From the NCBI RefSeq assembly GCF_004785795.1, contig NZ_SRRO01000001.1, positions 3,658,001-3,722,000 of the forward strand: a DNA stretch of 64,000 nucleotides, in the 5' to 3' direction. Both the position numbers and the translations under genes were made by a program. The notes under the pieces are model-generated. The model saw nothing but the letters and a program-made list of their open reading frames with translations. It did no database searches and was not told the DNA's origin. The stretch comes from Nocardioides eburneiflavus. Its GTDB lineage: Bacteria; Actinomycetota; Actinomycetes; Propionibacteriales; Nocardioidaceae. Below are positions 8,714 through 18,016 of the stretch, in pieces (position 1 is the first letter of the stretch; each line of letters opens with the position of its first letter).

Positions 8714-9799
8714 GTGTCGACGTCGAGCCACCAGCCCAGCGTGGGCCGGGTGTCGCTGCCCGAGCAGATCAGGTCGCCCTGGTGGGAGCTGGGACGCCGT
8801 GTCCTGATGGCCCTGTCGATCCTCGTGGGCACCGTGCTGCTCGTCTACTTCGACCGCGAGGGCTACCGCGACGGCAACGACCCCACCAACCAGATCAGCC
8901 TGCTCGACGCGTTCTACTACACGACCGTCACGCTCAGCACGACCGGCTACGGCGACATCGCACCGGTGTCGCCGCAGGCGCGCCTGGTCAACGCGCTGGT
9001 CATCACGCCGGCTCGCATCGCCTTCCTGGTCCTGCTGATCGGCACCACCCTGGAGGTCCTCGCCTCCCAGGGACGCGAGATGTTCCGGGTCTCCCGGTGG
9101 AGGAAGAAGATGGACCAGCACGTCGTCGTCGTCGGCTACGGCACCAAGGGCCGCAGCGCGATCGAGACGCTCCTCAACAACGGCTACGTCCGCGACGCGA
9201 TCGTCGTCGTGGACCCGAGCCCGGTCGCGGTCGCCGACGGCAACCGCGACCAGCTGGTGGTCATCGCGGGCGACGCCACGCGGCGAGGCGTGCTGCGCCA
9301 GGCCGGCGTCGAGAAGGCCACCCACGTCATCATCACCACCGACCGCGACGACTCCAACGTGCTGGTCACCCTCACCGTCCGCCAGCTCAACCCCGACGCG
9401 TGGATCGTCACGGCGGTCCGCGAGCACGAGAACGTCCCCCTCATGCGCCAGTCCGGTGCCAACTCGGTCATCACGTCCTCCGACGCCGTCGGCCGCCTGC
9501 TCGGCCTCTCCTCGATGTCGCCGGAGCTCGGCTCGGTGATGGAGGACCTGATGACGTACGGCGAGGGCCTCGAGGTGGCCGAGCGCGACCTGCTGGTCGC
9601 CGAGGTCGGCAAGCAGCCGCAGTCGCTGCCCGACCAGGTGATCGCCGTCGTGCGGGACGAGAAGGTCTACCGCTACTTCGACCCGGTGGTGTCGCTCCTC
9701 GCCCGCGGTGACCGCCTCATCGTGATCCGTCCCGCCAAGGAGCTGCCGTGGGCGCCGCGGCCCGGCACGCACGGCGAGGACCTCGCCGAGGACGACTGA
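8714..9799 (+). CDS. Two-TM potassium channel with RCK (TrkA-N) domain
   Basis: A 361-residue ligand-gated K+ channel subunit. It has an N-terminal TM helix (RVLMALSILVGTVLLVYF), a pore helix with the K+ selectivity filter TTGYGD (residues 76-81), and a second TM helix (RIAFLVLLIGTTLEVLA). From about residue 135 a Rossmann-type RCK domain begins with VVVVGYGTKGRSA, followed by a TrkA-C-like domain. The architecture is that of MthK/YugO-type channels. The GTG start at 8714 follows the previous stop after two bases. The 3' end faces the GT61 gene across six bases. Confidence 0.93.
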   Translation: MSTSSHQPSVGRVSLPEQIRSPWWELGRRVLMALSILVGTVLLVYFDREGYRDGNDPTNQISLLDAFYYTTVTLSTTGYGDIAPVSPQARLVNALVITPARIAFLVLLIGTTLEVLASQGREMFRVSRWRKKMDQHVVVVGYGTKGRSAIETLLNNGYVRDAIVVVDPSPVAVADGNRDQLVVIAGDATRRGVLRQAGVEKATHVIITTDRDDSNVLVTLTVRQLNPDAWIVTAVREHENVPLMRQSGANSVITSSDAVGRLLGLSSMSPELGSVMEDLMTYGEGLEVAERDLLVAEVGKQPQSLPDQVIAVVRDEKVYRYFDPVVSLLARGDRLIVIRPAKELPWAPRPGTHGEDLAEDD

Positions 9800-9805
9800 C
9801 CGACC

Positions 9806-10840
9806 TCAGAGGCCGAGACGCCGCAGCGTGCGCTCGAGGCCGGCGGGCCCGGTCCCACCGGGGACGAACGATCGCTCGTGCCCCAGCGCTGCGTCGATCG
9901 CGACCTGCATCGCCACCGGCTCGTCAGCCGACCGGCCGTCGCCGATCTCGACCACGCGACCGCCCGGGGCCATGAAGGCCGACTGGTGCAGGCCCGACCC
10001 GGAGAGGCCGGCGATGACGCGCGCGCCCGCCACCGTGCGCAGCTGCTCGTCGATGGTGAGGCTCTCGGGGGCGACGATCTCGAAGCCGTGGCCGGCGAGG
10101 ACCTCGTCCAGCGCCCGGTCCTCCTCGGCCGACGTACGGATCGGACGTCGGTGACCGTTCGCGCGGCGGGCCGCGTTGAGCGCGGTGCGGGAGACGTGGA
10201 CGCGCTCGGGACCGTCCAGGTCGCGGAACCCGGCGGCCACGCGCTGCCAGACGTCGCGGGCCTCGGGATGCGCCCACGCGTGGAGCGAGACGCTGCGACC
10301 GGGCACGACGAGGCGGTCCGCGCGGGCGGGGCGTGCGCGGTCGACGACGTGGACCGGCAGGTCGCCCCACCCGGCCAGCTCGAGCAGCCGGTCCTGCCAG
10401 TCGGCACGGCGGTGCCGGCCGAAGCTGGAGTGGAAGACCAGCCCGACCGGCCGCTGCTCGAGCGTCGGCCAGAGTGTCGTCAGGGTCTCGACGAGGAAGT
10501 GGCCGTAGACCGATGCCCACGTGCCGCCGTAGAGCCAGGTGCCGGTCAGCTGCTCGGCGTCGTCACGGCGGGCGACTCGCTCGGGGTCGGCGGCCACACG
10601 CTTGCCGCGCGGGTTGCCCAGCACCTTCTGCGAGGAGGGCACCAAGGTGTCGTCGGCGTCGTAGACGGCACCGCGGAACCACTGGTCGAGGTGGTGGACG
10701 GTGGCCAGTCTGCCCGTCGCCACCTCCGAGAGGTACGCGTCCTCGACCGTCAGCAGTCGCGGTGGGCGGCGTGGCTCGACGGGGGGCGTGGCCGGCGCCC
10801 ACGACGGGCGACGCGACCACCTCCTCTTCCTGGCGGACAT
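9806..10840 (-). CDS. Glycosyltransferase family 61 (DUF563-like) protein
   Basis: A 344-residue protein. Recognisable GT61-like features are the central GTWLYGGTWASVYGHFLVET, with the Gly-His-Phe typical of the family, then VHVSRTALNAARRANGHRRP and the C-terminal segment LSGSGLHQSAFMAPGGRVVE. Enzymes of this family add sugars such as xylose or GlcNAc to glycans or proteins. There is no signal peptide or TM helix, so it is presumably cytosolic. The ATG at 10840 is supported by CATAAT seven bases upstream. It is divergent from two sulfotransferase genes, which suggests a shared surface-glycan pathway. Acceptor and donor are unknown. Confidence 0.78.
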   Translation of the reverse strand: MSARKRRWSRRPSWAPATPPVEPRRPPRLLTVEDAYLSEVATGRLATVHHLDQWFRGAVYDADDTLVPSSQKVLGNPRGKRVAADPERVARRDDAEQLTGTWLYGGTWASVYGHFLVETLTTLWPTLEQRPVGLVFHSSFGRHRRADWQDRLLELAGWGDLPVHVVDRARPARADRLVVPGRSVSLHAWAHPEARDVWQRVAAGFRDLDGPERVHVSRTALNAARRANGHRRPIRTSAEEDRALDEVLAGHGFEIVAPESLTIDEQLRTVAGARVIAGLSGSGLHQSAFMAPGGRVVEIGDGRSADEPVAMQVAIDAALGHERSFVPGGTGPAGLERTLRRLGL

Positions 10841-10847
10841 GGGGCCG

Positions 10848-10853
10848 ATTATG
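10848..10853 (-). promoter_or_regulatory. Probable leaderless -10 hexamer of the GT61 gene
   Basis: CATAAT on the minus strand, one base from the TATAAT consensus, ends seven bases before the ATG at 10840. No Shine-Dalgarno is present. Confidence 0.6.
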
Positions 10854-10888
10854 TCGGGCGGCCCGGAAGGCAGGGGCAGGCGCTCCAC

Positions 10889-10894
10889 TAGGAT
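10889..10894 (+). promoter_or_regulatory. Probable leaderless -10 hexamer of sulfotransferase 1
   Basis: TAGGAT ends seven bases before the GTG at 10902. It is 36 bases from the divergent GT61 hexamer, so both genes may share control. Confidence 0.55.
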
Positions 10895-10901
10895 CCCGCT
10901 C

Positions 10902-11528
10902 GTGCCGATATTCACCCGGGACGGACGTTCCGTGCTGTTCGTCCACGTCCCGAAGACCGGCGGCACGAGCCTGGAGCGGATGTTCATCCGCGCGGGCTGG
11001 GACGTCGGCCTGCGGGCCACGCCGCACACGCACCCGGCGCAGAGCCGCCTGCACCGGATCTCCCCGCAGCACCTGCACGCCCCGCTCCTGACGGAGATGC
11101 TGAGACTGGGGCGGTTCGACGCCATCTTCCTGGTCGTGCGCGAGCCGTTGCTGCGCTTCCGCTCCGAGTACGTCATGCGCAACAAGCGGCACGCCGACGC
11201 GGGGAGCGCGGGCCACGTCGAGGCCTGGACCGACGACGTGCTCGCCAGGCTTCGGGCCAATCCGGCCGTGCTCGACAACCACCTGCGGCCGCAGCACGAA
11301 TTCGTGCTGCCGCGGGCACAGGTCTACCGCCTCGAGGACGGCCTCGAGGCGGCGGTGGCAGACCTGCGCGACCGCTTCGACCTCGACCTCCCGGCCGAGG
11401 TCCCGCACACCCTGGAGAGCGGGTCCGGCGGTGGTCTGTCCTCCCGCGACGTCGAGATCACCGATGCGGTGGCGGCCCGGGTGCGAGCCCTCTACGCCCG
11501 CGACCACGAGGTGTTCGGCTACGCCTGA
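10902..11528 (+). CDS. PAPS-dependent sulfotransferase family protein 1
   Basis: A 208-residue cytosolic enzyme of the carbohydrate sulfotransferase type. The 5'-phosphosulfate loop reads HVPKTGGTSLER near residue 17. The 3'-phosphate-binding element is VVREPLLRFRSEYV, with the Arg and Ser that contact PAPS. It would transfer sulfate from PAPS to a hydroxyl of a glycan or small molecule; the acceptor is unknown. GTG at 10902 is chosen because the -10 hexamer lies directly upstream and the phosphosulfate loop falls at the expected distance. A second sulfotransferase follows 41 bases later. Confidence 0.85.
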   Translation: MPIFTRDGRSVLFVHVPKTGGTSLERMFIRAGWDVGLRATPHTHPAQSRLHRISPQHLHAPLLTEMLRLGRFDAIFLVVREPLLRFRSEYVMRNKRHADAGSAGHVEAWTDDVLARLRANPAVLDNHLRPQHEFVLPRAQVYRLEDGLEAAVADLRDRFDLDLPAEVPHTLESGSGGGLSSRDVEITDAVAARVRALYARDHEVFGYA

Positions 11529-11569
11529 GGGGCCGCAGGCCCCACCGCGCACCTGGGATAGCCTCAGGT

Positions 11570-12196
11570 GTGCTGGTCTGCGACTCCCACCGGGTTCTGT
11601 TCGTGCACGTGCCGAAGACCGGAGGGGTGTCGGCAGAGGGAGTCATGCGGCGCGCGTGCCCCGACGCTCGCAAGCAGGTCCATCCGCGTCGCGGCCGACA
11701 CGCGCCGCTCGGGCGGATCCTCGACTCCGAGCCGGAGCTCGCGACGTACTGGTCCTACGGCTTCGTCCGCAACCCGTGGGCACGCATGGTGTCGTGGTAC
11801 GCGATGATCGAGGACTGGAGTCGGCGCTACGCCGAGGGTGGTCCGGACTCGGTCAAGAACCGCGGCAACGACATGTGGCGGGCCGTGGGTGAGTACGCCG
11901 ACTTCGAGGAGTTCGTGGTTCGCGGCACGGAGGAGTGGCCTCGGATGGGTCGCCCGCAGATCGACTACCTCGAGGCGCCGGGGCACGGGTGCGAGGTCGA
12001 CTTCATCGGCCGCACCGAGACCTTCGCCGAGGACCTGGCGGTCGTGCAGCAGCGGCTCGGTGTCGAGCCCAAGGCGCCGCCGCGGCGCAACCGGTCCACG
12101 CATGGCCACTACCGGGACTACTTCACCCCCGCCTCGAGACGGAAGGTCGCCGAGGTCTACGCAGCCGACATCGATCGGTTCGGCTACGAGTTCTGA
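11570..12196 (+). CDS. PAPS-dependent sulfotransferase family protein 2
   Basis: Also 208 residues. The phosphosulfate loop is HVPKTGGVSAEG near residue 16, and the 3'-phosphate element is FVRNPWARMVSWYAM, closer to the classical RNPxxRxxS motif than in its neighbour. Sequence between the motifs differs enough from protein 1 to suggest different acceptors. The C-terminus ([16 protein letters not shown]) is typical of this family. TAGCCT ends five bases before the GTG start, so this gene may have its own leaderless transcript. It overlaps the convergent ureD gene by 13 bases. Confidence 0.85.
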   Translation: MLVCDSHRVLFVHVPKTGGVSAEGVMRRACPDARKQVHPRRGRHAPLGRILDSEPELATYWSYGFVRNPWARMVSWYAMIEDWSRRYAEGGPDSVKNRGNDMWRAVGEYADFEEFVVRGTEEWPRMGRPQIDYLEAPGHGCEVDFIGRTETFAEDLAVVQQRLGVEPKAPPRRNRSTHGHYRDYFTPASRRKVAEVYAADIDRFGYEF

Positions 12197-12945
12197 CGTC
12201 CGGCGGTGAGCACGGTCCGCCACGCGTCCTCGGGCACGGCGCGGTGGGCCTCGTGGGACAGGCCGCGCCACACCGTGCCCCCGCACTCGAGGTCGAGCCG
12301 GCCGTCGGCGCACAGGTCGGCGTCGACCTGCACGCCGAGCGCGACGACCGTGCCGATGGAACGGTGCCCGCCCAGGATCCCGGGCCGCTCCGCACGGTCG
12401 TCCAGGACCGTCTGCTCCACCAGCAGGGGCACGCCGTCGTGGCCGTGCGCGCTCCACACCTGCTCCAGGTGGCCCCCGCGCTCGCCGTGCCGTCCCATCA
12501 CCAGCGCCTCGCGCACCAGCAGACGGGCCCCGGGCCCCAGGTCGACGGTCGTGCTGCGGCGGACCCGGGCACCGGACGCCACCACGAACGGCTCGCCGGC
12601 CCACACCACAGTGGCGTCTGCCGCCAGGTCCAGCCGCACGTCCCACGACGCGTCGCCGCCGCGCATGTCGAACGCCACGGTCCCGGCCGGCTCGACCAGC
12701 TCGAGCCGGATCCCGGGGCCGACGACGACGTCGAGGCGTACGGCGTCGCCCGCCAGCAGCAGGGCCCCGTCGGGCACGAGCGCGACCCGGGCGTGACGGG
12801 CGCCGCTGCCCAGCAGGAGGGGTCGCAGGCAGGGAGCTCCGGTGTCGCCCGGGGTGCCGATGCGGACGTGCACGCGCCCGTCGGCCGGCGTGACGGCGAG
12901 CGTGGTGCTGCGAGCCGTGGTCGCGTCAGGCAGGAGCGTGGTCAT
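12184..12945 (-). CDS. ureD: Urease accessory protein UreD
   Basis: A 253-residue scaffold protein that binds apo-urease with UreF and UreG and helps deliver nickel. Recognisable UreD elements are [20 protein letters not shown], the stretch of alternating acidic and hydrophobic residues around [18 protein letters not shown], and [11 protein letters not shown]. Sequence conservation in this family is low, so the assignment rests mainly on position as the last gene of ureABCFGD. The ATG at 12945 overlaps ureG by 20 bases, indicating coupled translation. Confidence 0.88.
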   Translation of the reverse strand: MTTLLPDATTARSTTLAVTPADGRVHVRIGTPGDTGAPCLRPLLLGSGARHARVALVPDGALLLAGDAVRLDVVVGPGIRLELVEPAGTVAFDMRGGDASWDVRLDLAADATVVWAGEPFVVASGARVRRSTTVDLGPGARLLVREALVMGRHGERGGHLEQVWSAHGHDGVPLLVEQTVLDDRAERPGILGGHRSIGTVVALGVQVDADLCADGRLDLECGGTVWRGLSHEAHRAVPEDAWRTVLTAGRQNS

Positions 12946-13657
12946 GGTCGCGACCGGCCGGTCCGGGGGAGTGGTCGTGGGAGTGTGGCGCCATCGGGCC
13001 GGGGTCGGTGGGCACGAGGTCGCCCGCGCGGTGCCGGGCGACCTCGGCCGTCACCCACGCCGTCAGGGCCGCGACGGAGGCCCGGTCCGTGCGGGAGAGG
13101 GCGATCACCGAGCGCCCGTGCCGGGCAGCCTCGGCATCGGCGACCATGCGGTCCCGGTCGACGCCGACGTGAGGTGCGAGGTCGGTCTTGTTGACCACCA
13201 ACAGGTCGGCGCGCTCGATGCCTGGGCCGCCCTTGCGGGCCACGTCGCCCCCGCCGGCGATGTCGAGCACGAAGACCTGGGTGTCGACCAGCGCCGGGGA
13301 GAACGTCGCGGTGAGGTTGTCGCCCCCTGACTCGATCAGCACGAGGTCGGGGGCGAACTCCTCCTCGAGCTCCTCGACGGTGAGCAGGTTGGCGGTGATG
13401 TCGTCACGGATCGCGGTGTGCGGGCACGCGCCCGTCTCCACCGCGCGGATCCGGTCCGCCGCCAGCACCCCGGACGCCCGGAGGAAGCGGGCGTCCTCGT
13501 CGGTGTAGATGTCGTTGGTGACCACGGCGAGCGACATGCGCTCGGCGAGCTCGCGGCACAGCAGGGCGATGAGGGAGCTCTTGCCGGTGCCCACAGGGCC
13601 GCAGACGCCGAGTCGGAGGCCGCGGGTCGGGGACTGGGCGGGGGACGGGTCAGGCAC
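12926..13657 (-). CDS. ureG: Urease accessory GTPase UreG with C-terminal His-rich tail
   Basis: A SIMIBI GTPase of 243 residues that drives nickel insertion into urease. Visible motifs are the P-loop [11 protein letters not shown], the metal-binding CPH within [13 protein letters not shown], the switch segment [11 protein letters not shown], and NKTDL for guanine recognition. About 30 residues beyond the usual core form a tail containing SHDHSPG and RDHDHAPA. A His-rich stretch at this end is unusual and may store or bind nickel, since no ureE is present in the operon. It overlaps ureF by eight bases. Confidence 0.95.
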   Translation of the reverse strand: MPDPSPAQSPTRGLRLGVCGPVGTGKSSLIALLCRELAERMSLAVVTNDIYTDEDARFLRASGVLAADRIRAVETGACPHTAIRDDITANLLTVEELEEEFAPDLVLIESGGDNLTATFSPALVDTQVFVLDIAGGGDVARKGGPGIERADLLVVNKTDLAPHVGVDRDRMVADAEAARHGRSVIALSRTDRASVAALTAWVTAEVARHRAGDLVPTDPGPMAPHSHDHSPGPAGRDHDHAPA

Positions 13658-14321
13658 TGAACAACCTCCTGGTGCTGCGGGCGTGGGCCTGCGCCCACAC
13701 CTCGGTCTGGGGTGCTGCGGCCGCGGGGATGTCGCGCGGATCGGTCAGCGGGGCCACGTCCGCGGCGACCGCGGCCACCTCGGGCAGGGCGTCGTGCACC
13801 CATGCGGTGGTCTCGGCAGGGTCGAGGGGGAGCAGCTTGAGCGACGCCGAGGCGACGGTCTGCACGTCGTCGTAGCCGACGAGCCGAGCCAGCGACGACG
13901 CGTCGAGGCCTGTTGCGGCGGCGGCGCCGGCGACTGCCACGGCGCGCGGGCAGCCGTCCAGCCCGTGCACCCGGAGTACGGCTGCGTCGTCCGCCCACAG
14001 CCGCGTGCTGAGGCGGTTCATGGCGCGCCCCTGTGCCCGAGAGCTGCGCCGCAGCGCGTGGCTCGGCGTACGCGCCGCCCACGCCGCGACGACGGGCTCG
14101 AGCGGCAGCCCGTGGGTCAGCCGGTGGAGGGCGACGACCGCGGTGCCGGCCTCCACCCGCACGGTGGTCGCGAGCCGGGCCGACAGGTAGGCCGGCACCT
14201 CCACGCTGGTCAGCCCGTGCTGGACGGCGGCCTCCAGCCCGGCGGACTGCGTGTGCCCCGCCACCGGCAGGCGCGCGTCGGCGAGGAGCATCAGCAGCAG
14301 GTCGGTCGGGACGTGGTCCAT
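13650..14321 (-). CDS. ureF: Urease accessory protein UreF
   Basis: A 223-residue all-helical protein that acts with UreD and UreG in urease maturation. Typical features are [20 protein letters not shown] near the N-terminus, in which the family usually has a Ser-Gly-Leu-Glu-like core (here SAGLEAAV), and the C-terminal [23 protein letters not shown] at 14321 is chosen because it precedes the conserved [12 protein letters not shown] with a normal short leader; the open frame to 14396 runs into ureC. It starts 16 bases after the ureC stop. Confidence 0.92.
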   Translation of the reverse strand: MDHVPTDLLLMLLADARLPVAGHTQSAGLEAAVQHGLTSVEVPAYLSARLATTVRVEAGTAVVALHRLTHGLPLEPVVAAWAARTPSHALRRSSRAQGRAMNRLSTRLWADDAAVLRVHGLDGCPRAVAVAGAAAATGLDASSLARLVGYDDVQTVASASLKLLPLDPAETTAWVHDALPEVAAVAADVAPLTDPRDIPAAAAPQTEVWAQAHARSTRRLFSA

Positions 14322-14337
14322 GGAGGTCGGAACCTGC

Positions 14338-16038
14338 TCAGAACATCGTGTAGAGCTGCGCGAGCGGCAGCCACGTCGCCGGGGCGGGCACGACACGCTC
14401 GCCGTCGATGTCGATGGCGAAGGTCTCGGGGTCGACGGCGATCACCGGCAGCGCGTCGTTGTTGACCATCTGCGCCTTGCCCACCTCGCGCGTGGACCGC
14501 ACCGCGGCGAGCCGTCGCCGCAGCCCCAGCTCGGCCGCCAGCCCGGACTCGAGCGCCGCGGGCGAGACGAACGTGACGGAGTGGTCGGCCCCGTCGTCCT
14601 CGACGAGGGTCGGCCGCATGAGGACCGGCTGCGGGGTCGGGATCGAGGCGTTCGGGTCGCCGAGCGCGGCGTACACCAGGGCGCCCCCCTTGAGCACGAC
14701 CGAGGGGCGTACGCCGAAGAAGCGCGGGTCCCACAGGACGAGGTCGGCGAGCTTGCCGGCCTCGACCGAGCCGACCTCGTGGTCGATGCCGTGCGCGATC
14801 GCCGGGTTGATCGTGTACTTCGCGACGTAGCGCCGCGCGCGCTCGTTGTCAGCCGGCCCGGAGCCCAGCGTCCCGAACCGGTCCTTCATGGTGTGCGCCA
14901 CCTGCCAGGTGCGCGTGACGACCTCACCGATGCGGCCCATGGCCTGGGCGTCGGAGGAGGTGATCGACATGGCGCCGAGGTCGTGCAGCACGTCCTCGGC
15001 CGCGATCGTCGTCGCCCTGATCCTGGACTCGGCGAACGCGAGGTCCTCCGACACGCGCGGGTTGAGGTGGTGGCAGACCATCAGCATGTCGAGGTGCTCG
15101 GCGACGGTGTTGACCGTGTGCGGCAAGGTCGGGTTGGTCGATCCCGGGATGACGTACGGCTCTCCGGCCACCCGGACGATGTCGGGTGCGTGGCCACCGC
15201 CGGCCCCCTCTGCGTGGAAGGCGTGGATGGACCGTCCGCCGATCGCGCGCAGCGTCGACTCGAGGTAGCCCGCCTCGTTGAGGCTGTCGGAGTGCAGCGC
15301 GACCTGGAGGCCGTGCTCGTCGGCCGCGCGGAGAGCTGCGTCGATGGCCGCGGGCGTGGAGCCCCAGTCCTCGTGCACCTTGTAGGCGGCGGCACCGGCG
15401 AGGGCCTGCTCGGCGAGCGCCGCGGCCGAGACGGTGTTGCCCTTGCCCATCAGCAGGACGTTGACCGGGAGCGGGTCCAGGGCGCGGTGCACCGTCCGCA
15501 GGTGCCAGGCGCCCGGCGTCACGGTGGTCGCCTTCGAGCCCTCGGACGGACCCGTGCCGCCGCCGCCGAGGGTGGTGATCCCGGTCGCGAGGGCCTCGTG
15601 GACCTGCGAGCGCGAGAGGAAGTGCACGTGCACGTCGATCCCGCCCGCCGTGAGGATCTTGCCCTCGCCGGAGACCACGTCGGTGGACGGGCCGATGACG
15701 AGGTCGGGGTGCACTCCGTCCGCGATGTCGGGGTTCCCGCTCCGGCCGAGGGCGACGATGCGTCCGTCGCGGATCCCGACGTCGGCCTTCACGATGCCCC
15801 AGTGGTCGAGGACCAGGGCGCTGGTGATCACCGTGTCGAGCGCTCCGTCGGCGCGCGTCGTCGTCGACTGGTGCATCGACTCGCGGATCGACTTCCCGCC
15901 GCCGAAGACCGCTTCCTCGCCGCCGAAGGTGAGGTCCTGCTCGACCTCGATCCACAGGTCGGTGTCGGCCAGGCGCACCTGGTCGCCGGTGGTCGGGCCG
16001 TAGAGGGCGGCGTACGCGCTCCGGCTGATCTCAACCAC
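14338..16038 (-). CDS. ureC: Urease alpha subunit (catalytic, dinickel)
   Basis: A 566-residue amidohydrolase that hydrolyses urea to ammonia and carbamate. Every catalytic residue is present, offset by three from the Klebsiella numbering: nickel ligands His137, His139, the carbamylated Lys220 ([10 protein letters not shown]), His249, His275 and Asp363 ([11 protein letters not shown]), plus the mobile-flap Cys322 and His323 (MVCHHLNPR). The enzyme should therefore be active once nickel is loaded. The start overlaps the end of ureB by eight bases. HVHFLSRSQ replaces the more common HIHFICPQ, a conservative variation seen among urease alpha chains. Confidence 0.97.
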   Translation of the reverse strand: MVEISRSAYAALYGPTTGDQVRLADTDLWIEVEQDLTFGGEEAVFGGGKSIRESMHQSTTTRADGALDTVITSALVLDHWGIVKADVGIRDGRIVALGRSGNPDIADGVHPDLVIGPSTDVVSGEGKILTAGGIDVHVHFLSRSQVHEALATGITTLGGGGTGPSEGSKATTVTPGAWHLRTVHRALDPLPVNVLLMGKGNTVSAAALAEQALAGAAAYKVHEDWGSTPAAIDAALRAADEHGLQVALHSDSLNEAGYLESTLRAIGGRSIHAFHAEGAGGGHAPDIVRVAGEPYVIPGSTNPTLPHTVNTVAEHLDMLMVCHHLNPRVSEDLAFAESRIRATTIAAEDVLHDLGAMSITSSDAQAMGRIGEVVTRTWQVAHTMKDRFGTLGSGPADNERARRYVAKYTINPAIAHGIDHEVGSVEAGKLADLVLWDPRFFGVRPSVVLKGGALVYAALGDPNASIPTPQPVLMRPTLVEDDGADHSVTFVSPAALESGLAAELGLRRRLAAVRSTREVGKAQMVNNDALPVIAVDPETFAIDIDGERVVPAPATWLPLAQLYTMF

Positions 16039-16369
16039 CGACCGGCCCCTCGTCCCCGCGAACCTGGATCCCCGGCACGTGGCGCCGGCCGCGCAACGCC
16101 ACGGCGCCGACCTCCTGCGACGCGCCGGGCTCGAAGCGCCGGCTGGTGCCCGACGGGATGTCCAGCCGGTAGCCCACGGCGGACGCCCGGTCGAAGGACA
16201 GCGCGGCGTTCACGTCGGGTAGGTGGATGTGTGAGCCGATCTGGACGGGGCGGTCTCCCGTGTTGACGATGACCAGGTCGAGGCGCTCGTCGGGGCCGCG
16301 GTCGGCGTTGAGCACGACGGTCCCGTCCATGGTCCGGATCTCACCGGGCCCGGTGGGCAGGTCGGCCAC
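16031..16369 (-). CDS. ureB: Urease beta subunit
   Basis: A 112-residue structural subunit of the urease heterotrimer. It shows [16 protein letters not shown] at the N-terminus, then IQIGSHxH-like [18 protein letters not shown], then [17 protein letters not shown], which is diagnostic. It is a separate gene, not fused to ureA. It lies 31 bases downstream of ureA and overlaps ureC by eight bases. GGAGGATCC sits just upstream of the ATG as its ribosome binding site. Confidence 0.96.
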   Translation of the reverse strand: MADLPTGPGEIRTMDGTVVLNADRGPDERLDLVIVNTGDRPVQIGSHIHLPDVNAALSFDRASAVGYRLDIPSGTSRRFEPGASQEVGAVALRGRRHVPGIQVRGDEGPVGG

Positions 16370-16400
16370 GGATCCTCCTGTCTCGGGTGTCGGCGGTGCG

Positions 16401-16703
16401 TCAGGCGATCGGGTGGTGGAGCGTGACGAGCTTGCGACCGTCGGGAAAGGTCGCCTCCACCTGGACGTCGGTGAGCATCGACGCGACCTCCGGCATCACC
16501 TGGTCCCGGGTGAGCACGTGGCGTCCCGTCTCCATGAGGTCGGCCACGCTCGCGCCCTCGCGGGCCCGCTCGATGACCCAGGTGCTCAGCAGCGCCACGG
16601 TCTCGGGGTGGTTGAGCAGCACGCCCCGGGCGAGTCGGTCGCGCGCGACCATCCCAGCGACGGCGAGCAGGAGCTTCTCGGAGTCGGCCGGTGTCAGGTG
16701 CAT
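16401..16703 (-). CDS. ureA: Urease gamma subunit
   Basis: A 100-residue subunit and the first gene of ureABCFGD. It begins [20 protein letters not shown] and contains [21 protein letters not shown] and [17 protein letters not shown], all conserved in UreA. It has 86 bases upstream before the next gene, enough for the operon promoter and a GlnR-like box about 50 bases from the start codon. No urea transporter gene is in the operon. Confidence 0.97.
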   Translation of the reverse strand: MHLTPADSEKLLLAVAGMVARDRLARGVLLNHPETVALLSTWVIERAREGASVADLMETGRHVLTRDQVMPEVASMLTDVQVEATFPDGRKLVTLHHPIA

Positions 16704-16752
16704 GGTGACGGTGAACCTAGGAAGCCTGCGTTTCGAGGTGCGACCGGGTCAC

Positions 16753-16768
16753 GTTAATTCGGTGTTAC
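16753..16768 (-). promoter_or_regulatory. GlnR-like box upstream of ureA
   Basis: On the minus strand GTAAC (16768-16764), six bases, then TTAAC (16757-16753). This fits the actinomycete GlnR pattern gTnAC-N6-GaAAC in all but the first two bases of the second half. It lies about 50 bases before ureA. Nitrogen control of urease by GlnR is known in Streptomyces and relatives; here it is a prediction. Confidence 0.5.
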
Positions 16769-16789
16769 ACCCGACCAGGGGAGCGCGCC

Positions 16790-18016
16790 TCACCGCACCT
16801 GTCCGCTGCGGGCGGGCTCGCCGTCGACCCAGTAGTTGTCGGCCCAGACGTCACCGATGTCGTCGGGGAACTCGCCTCCGTCGGTGCCCTGGCCGCGATC
16901 GAACAGGTTGCCGGTCATCCGGATGTCCACGCAGACGTCCACGAGCTGGCAGTCGACGAAACGGGTGGCGAACCACTGGCCCTGACCCGTGCCGCGGCGG
17001 AAGTAGTTGTCCTCGATCGTGAGGTTCCCCGGCACGCCGAACTCGCGGTAGAAGACCCCGTCGGCGGAGCAACCGCCGTCCGTGCCCGACCCGGCGGGGG
17101 TGCAGAGGATCGTGTTCCCGCGCAGCGTGCTGTTCTTCAGCATCCGCAGGCCGCTCTGGTGCGTGGAGGTCCCCGTCGTGGTGATGTAGGAGTCCTCGAT
17201 GACGACCTTGTTGTGGGCCCAGCCACCGCTGTGCGTCCCACGCAGGTAGGAGTCGCGGACCGAGAAGTGGGCCAGGCCGACGGCCCGGCACGAGTCCTGG
17301 GCGGGAGCGCAGAGGACCCTGGAGGACTCGATCGAGAAGATCTGCGGGTGCAAGGGGTTGTTGCCCGCCACGTCGTCGGTGTCGACCTCCGAGGTGAACA
17401 CGCCGCCGTTGACGACGGAGTCACGGATCACGACGCCCTGCACCGAACGGTCGGGCGCCTCGTCCCCGTTCGCGTTGCCCATGACGAGCCCGCCCGGGCA
17501 GCTGACGACCACGCCCTCGATCACGAGGCCGTCGGTCGTGACGGTGCAGCCGCCGGTCCAGGCCCGCGTCGGCTCGGTGGCCGGGCCGACGGAGTCGGGA
17601 GTCGGGAAGTCCGCGGCGGACGGAGGTCCGTCCGGGTCCGGGGTCGGCGTCTCCGAGGGGTCGGTGGTGGGGGTCTGGGTCGGTGTGCTCGTGGGGGAGT
17701 CGGACGGGGTCTCGGTCGGCGACTCGGTCGGGGTCGCGGTGGGGGAGTCGGACGGCGTACCGGTCGGTGTCTCTGTCGGCGACTCTGTCGGGGTGCTCGT
17801 GGGGGAAGCGGTCGGGGTCTCGGAGGGGGTGCCCGGTGGTGTGGCCCGGAGCTCGGCCACTTGCTCCTCGAGGGTCGTCACCCGGTCCGCGAGCGCGTCG
17901 AACTCCTCGCGCGACGGCGCACCGTCGCCGCTCGACGTCTCCGACGACGCAGGCACCATGAGCATCAGGCCGACGAGCACGGCGAGGACCAGCCCGACGG
18001 GGGCGTACCGACGCAT
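16790..18016 (-). CDS. Membrane-anchored or secreted beta-helix protein on a coiled-coil and S/T-P stalk
   Basis: A 408-residue surface protein of unknown function. It is built in four blocks. First is a signal or anchor segment (YAPVGLVLAVLVGLMLMVPA). Second is a short coiled coil (EEFDALADRVTTLEEQVAEL). Third is a stalk of about 70 residues of Pro, Ser, Thr and Glu repeats such as SPTETPTGTPSDSPT. Fourth is a C-terminal domain with parallel beta-helix character, with repeated V/I-x-N/D-S patterns (VVIRDSVVNGGVFTSE, VVIEDSYITTTGT, NLTIEDNYFRRGTGQG) and six or more cysteines. This resembles pectate-lyase-like right-handed beta-helices. ATG at 18016 has GGAG five bases upstream and shares its A with the stop of a mini-ORF. 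Substrate and role are not evident. Confidence 0.75.
   Translation of the reverse strand: MRRYAPVGLVLAVLVGLMLMVPASSETSSGDGAPSREEFDALADRVTTLEEQVAELRATPPGTPSETPTASPTSTPTESPTETPTGTPSDSPTATPTESPTETPSDSPTSTPTQTPTTDPSETPTPDPDGPPSAADFPTPDSVGPATEPTRAWTGGCTVTTDGLVIEGVVVSCPGGLVMGNANGDEAPDRSVQGVVIRDSVVNGGVFTSEVDTDDVAGNNPLHPQIFSIESSRVLCAPAQDSCRAVGLAHFSVRDSYLRGTHSGGWAHNKVVIEDSYITTTGTSTHQSGLRMLKNSTLRGNTILCTPAGSGTDGGCSADGVFYREFGVPGNLTIEDNYFRRGTGQGQWFATRFVDCQLVDVCVDIRMTGNLFDRGQGTDGGEFPDDIGDVWADNYWVDGEPARSGQVR
17630..17860 (-). repeat. Degenerate S/T-P-T coding repeat (stalk)
   Basis: Tandem, imperfect 12-to-24-base units coding for variants of SPTETPT and TPTESPT lie within the beta-helix gene. Such tracts are prone to slippage, so stalk length may vary between strains. 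Confidence 0.8.

Noticed and set aside
17630..17860. Regular spacing that looks like a CRISPR array
   Set aside because: The units are short, directly joined and in frame. They encode S/T-P repeats of a stalk, with no unique spacers and no cas genes.
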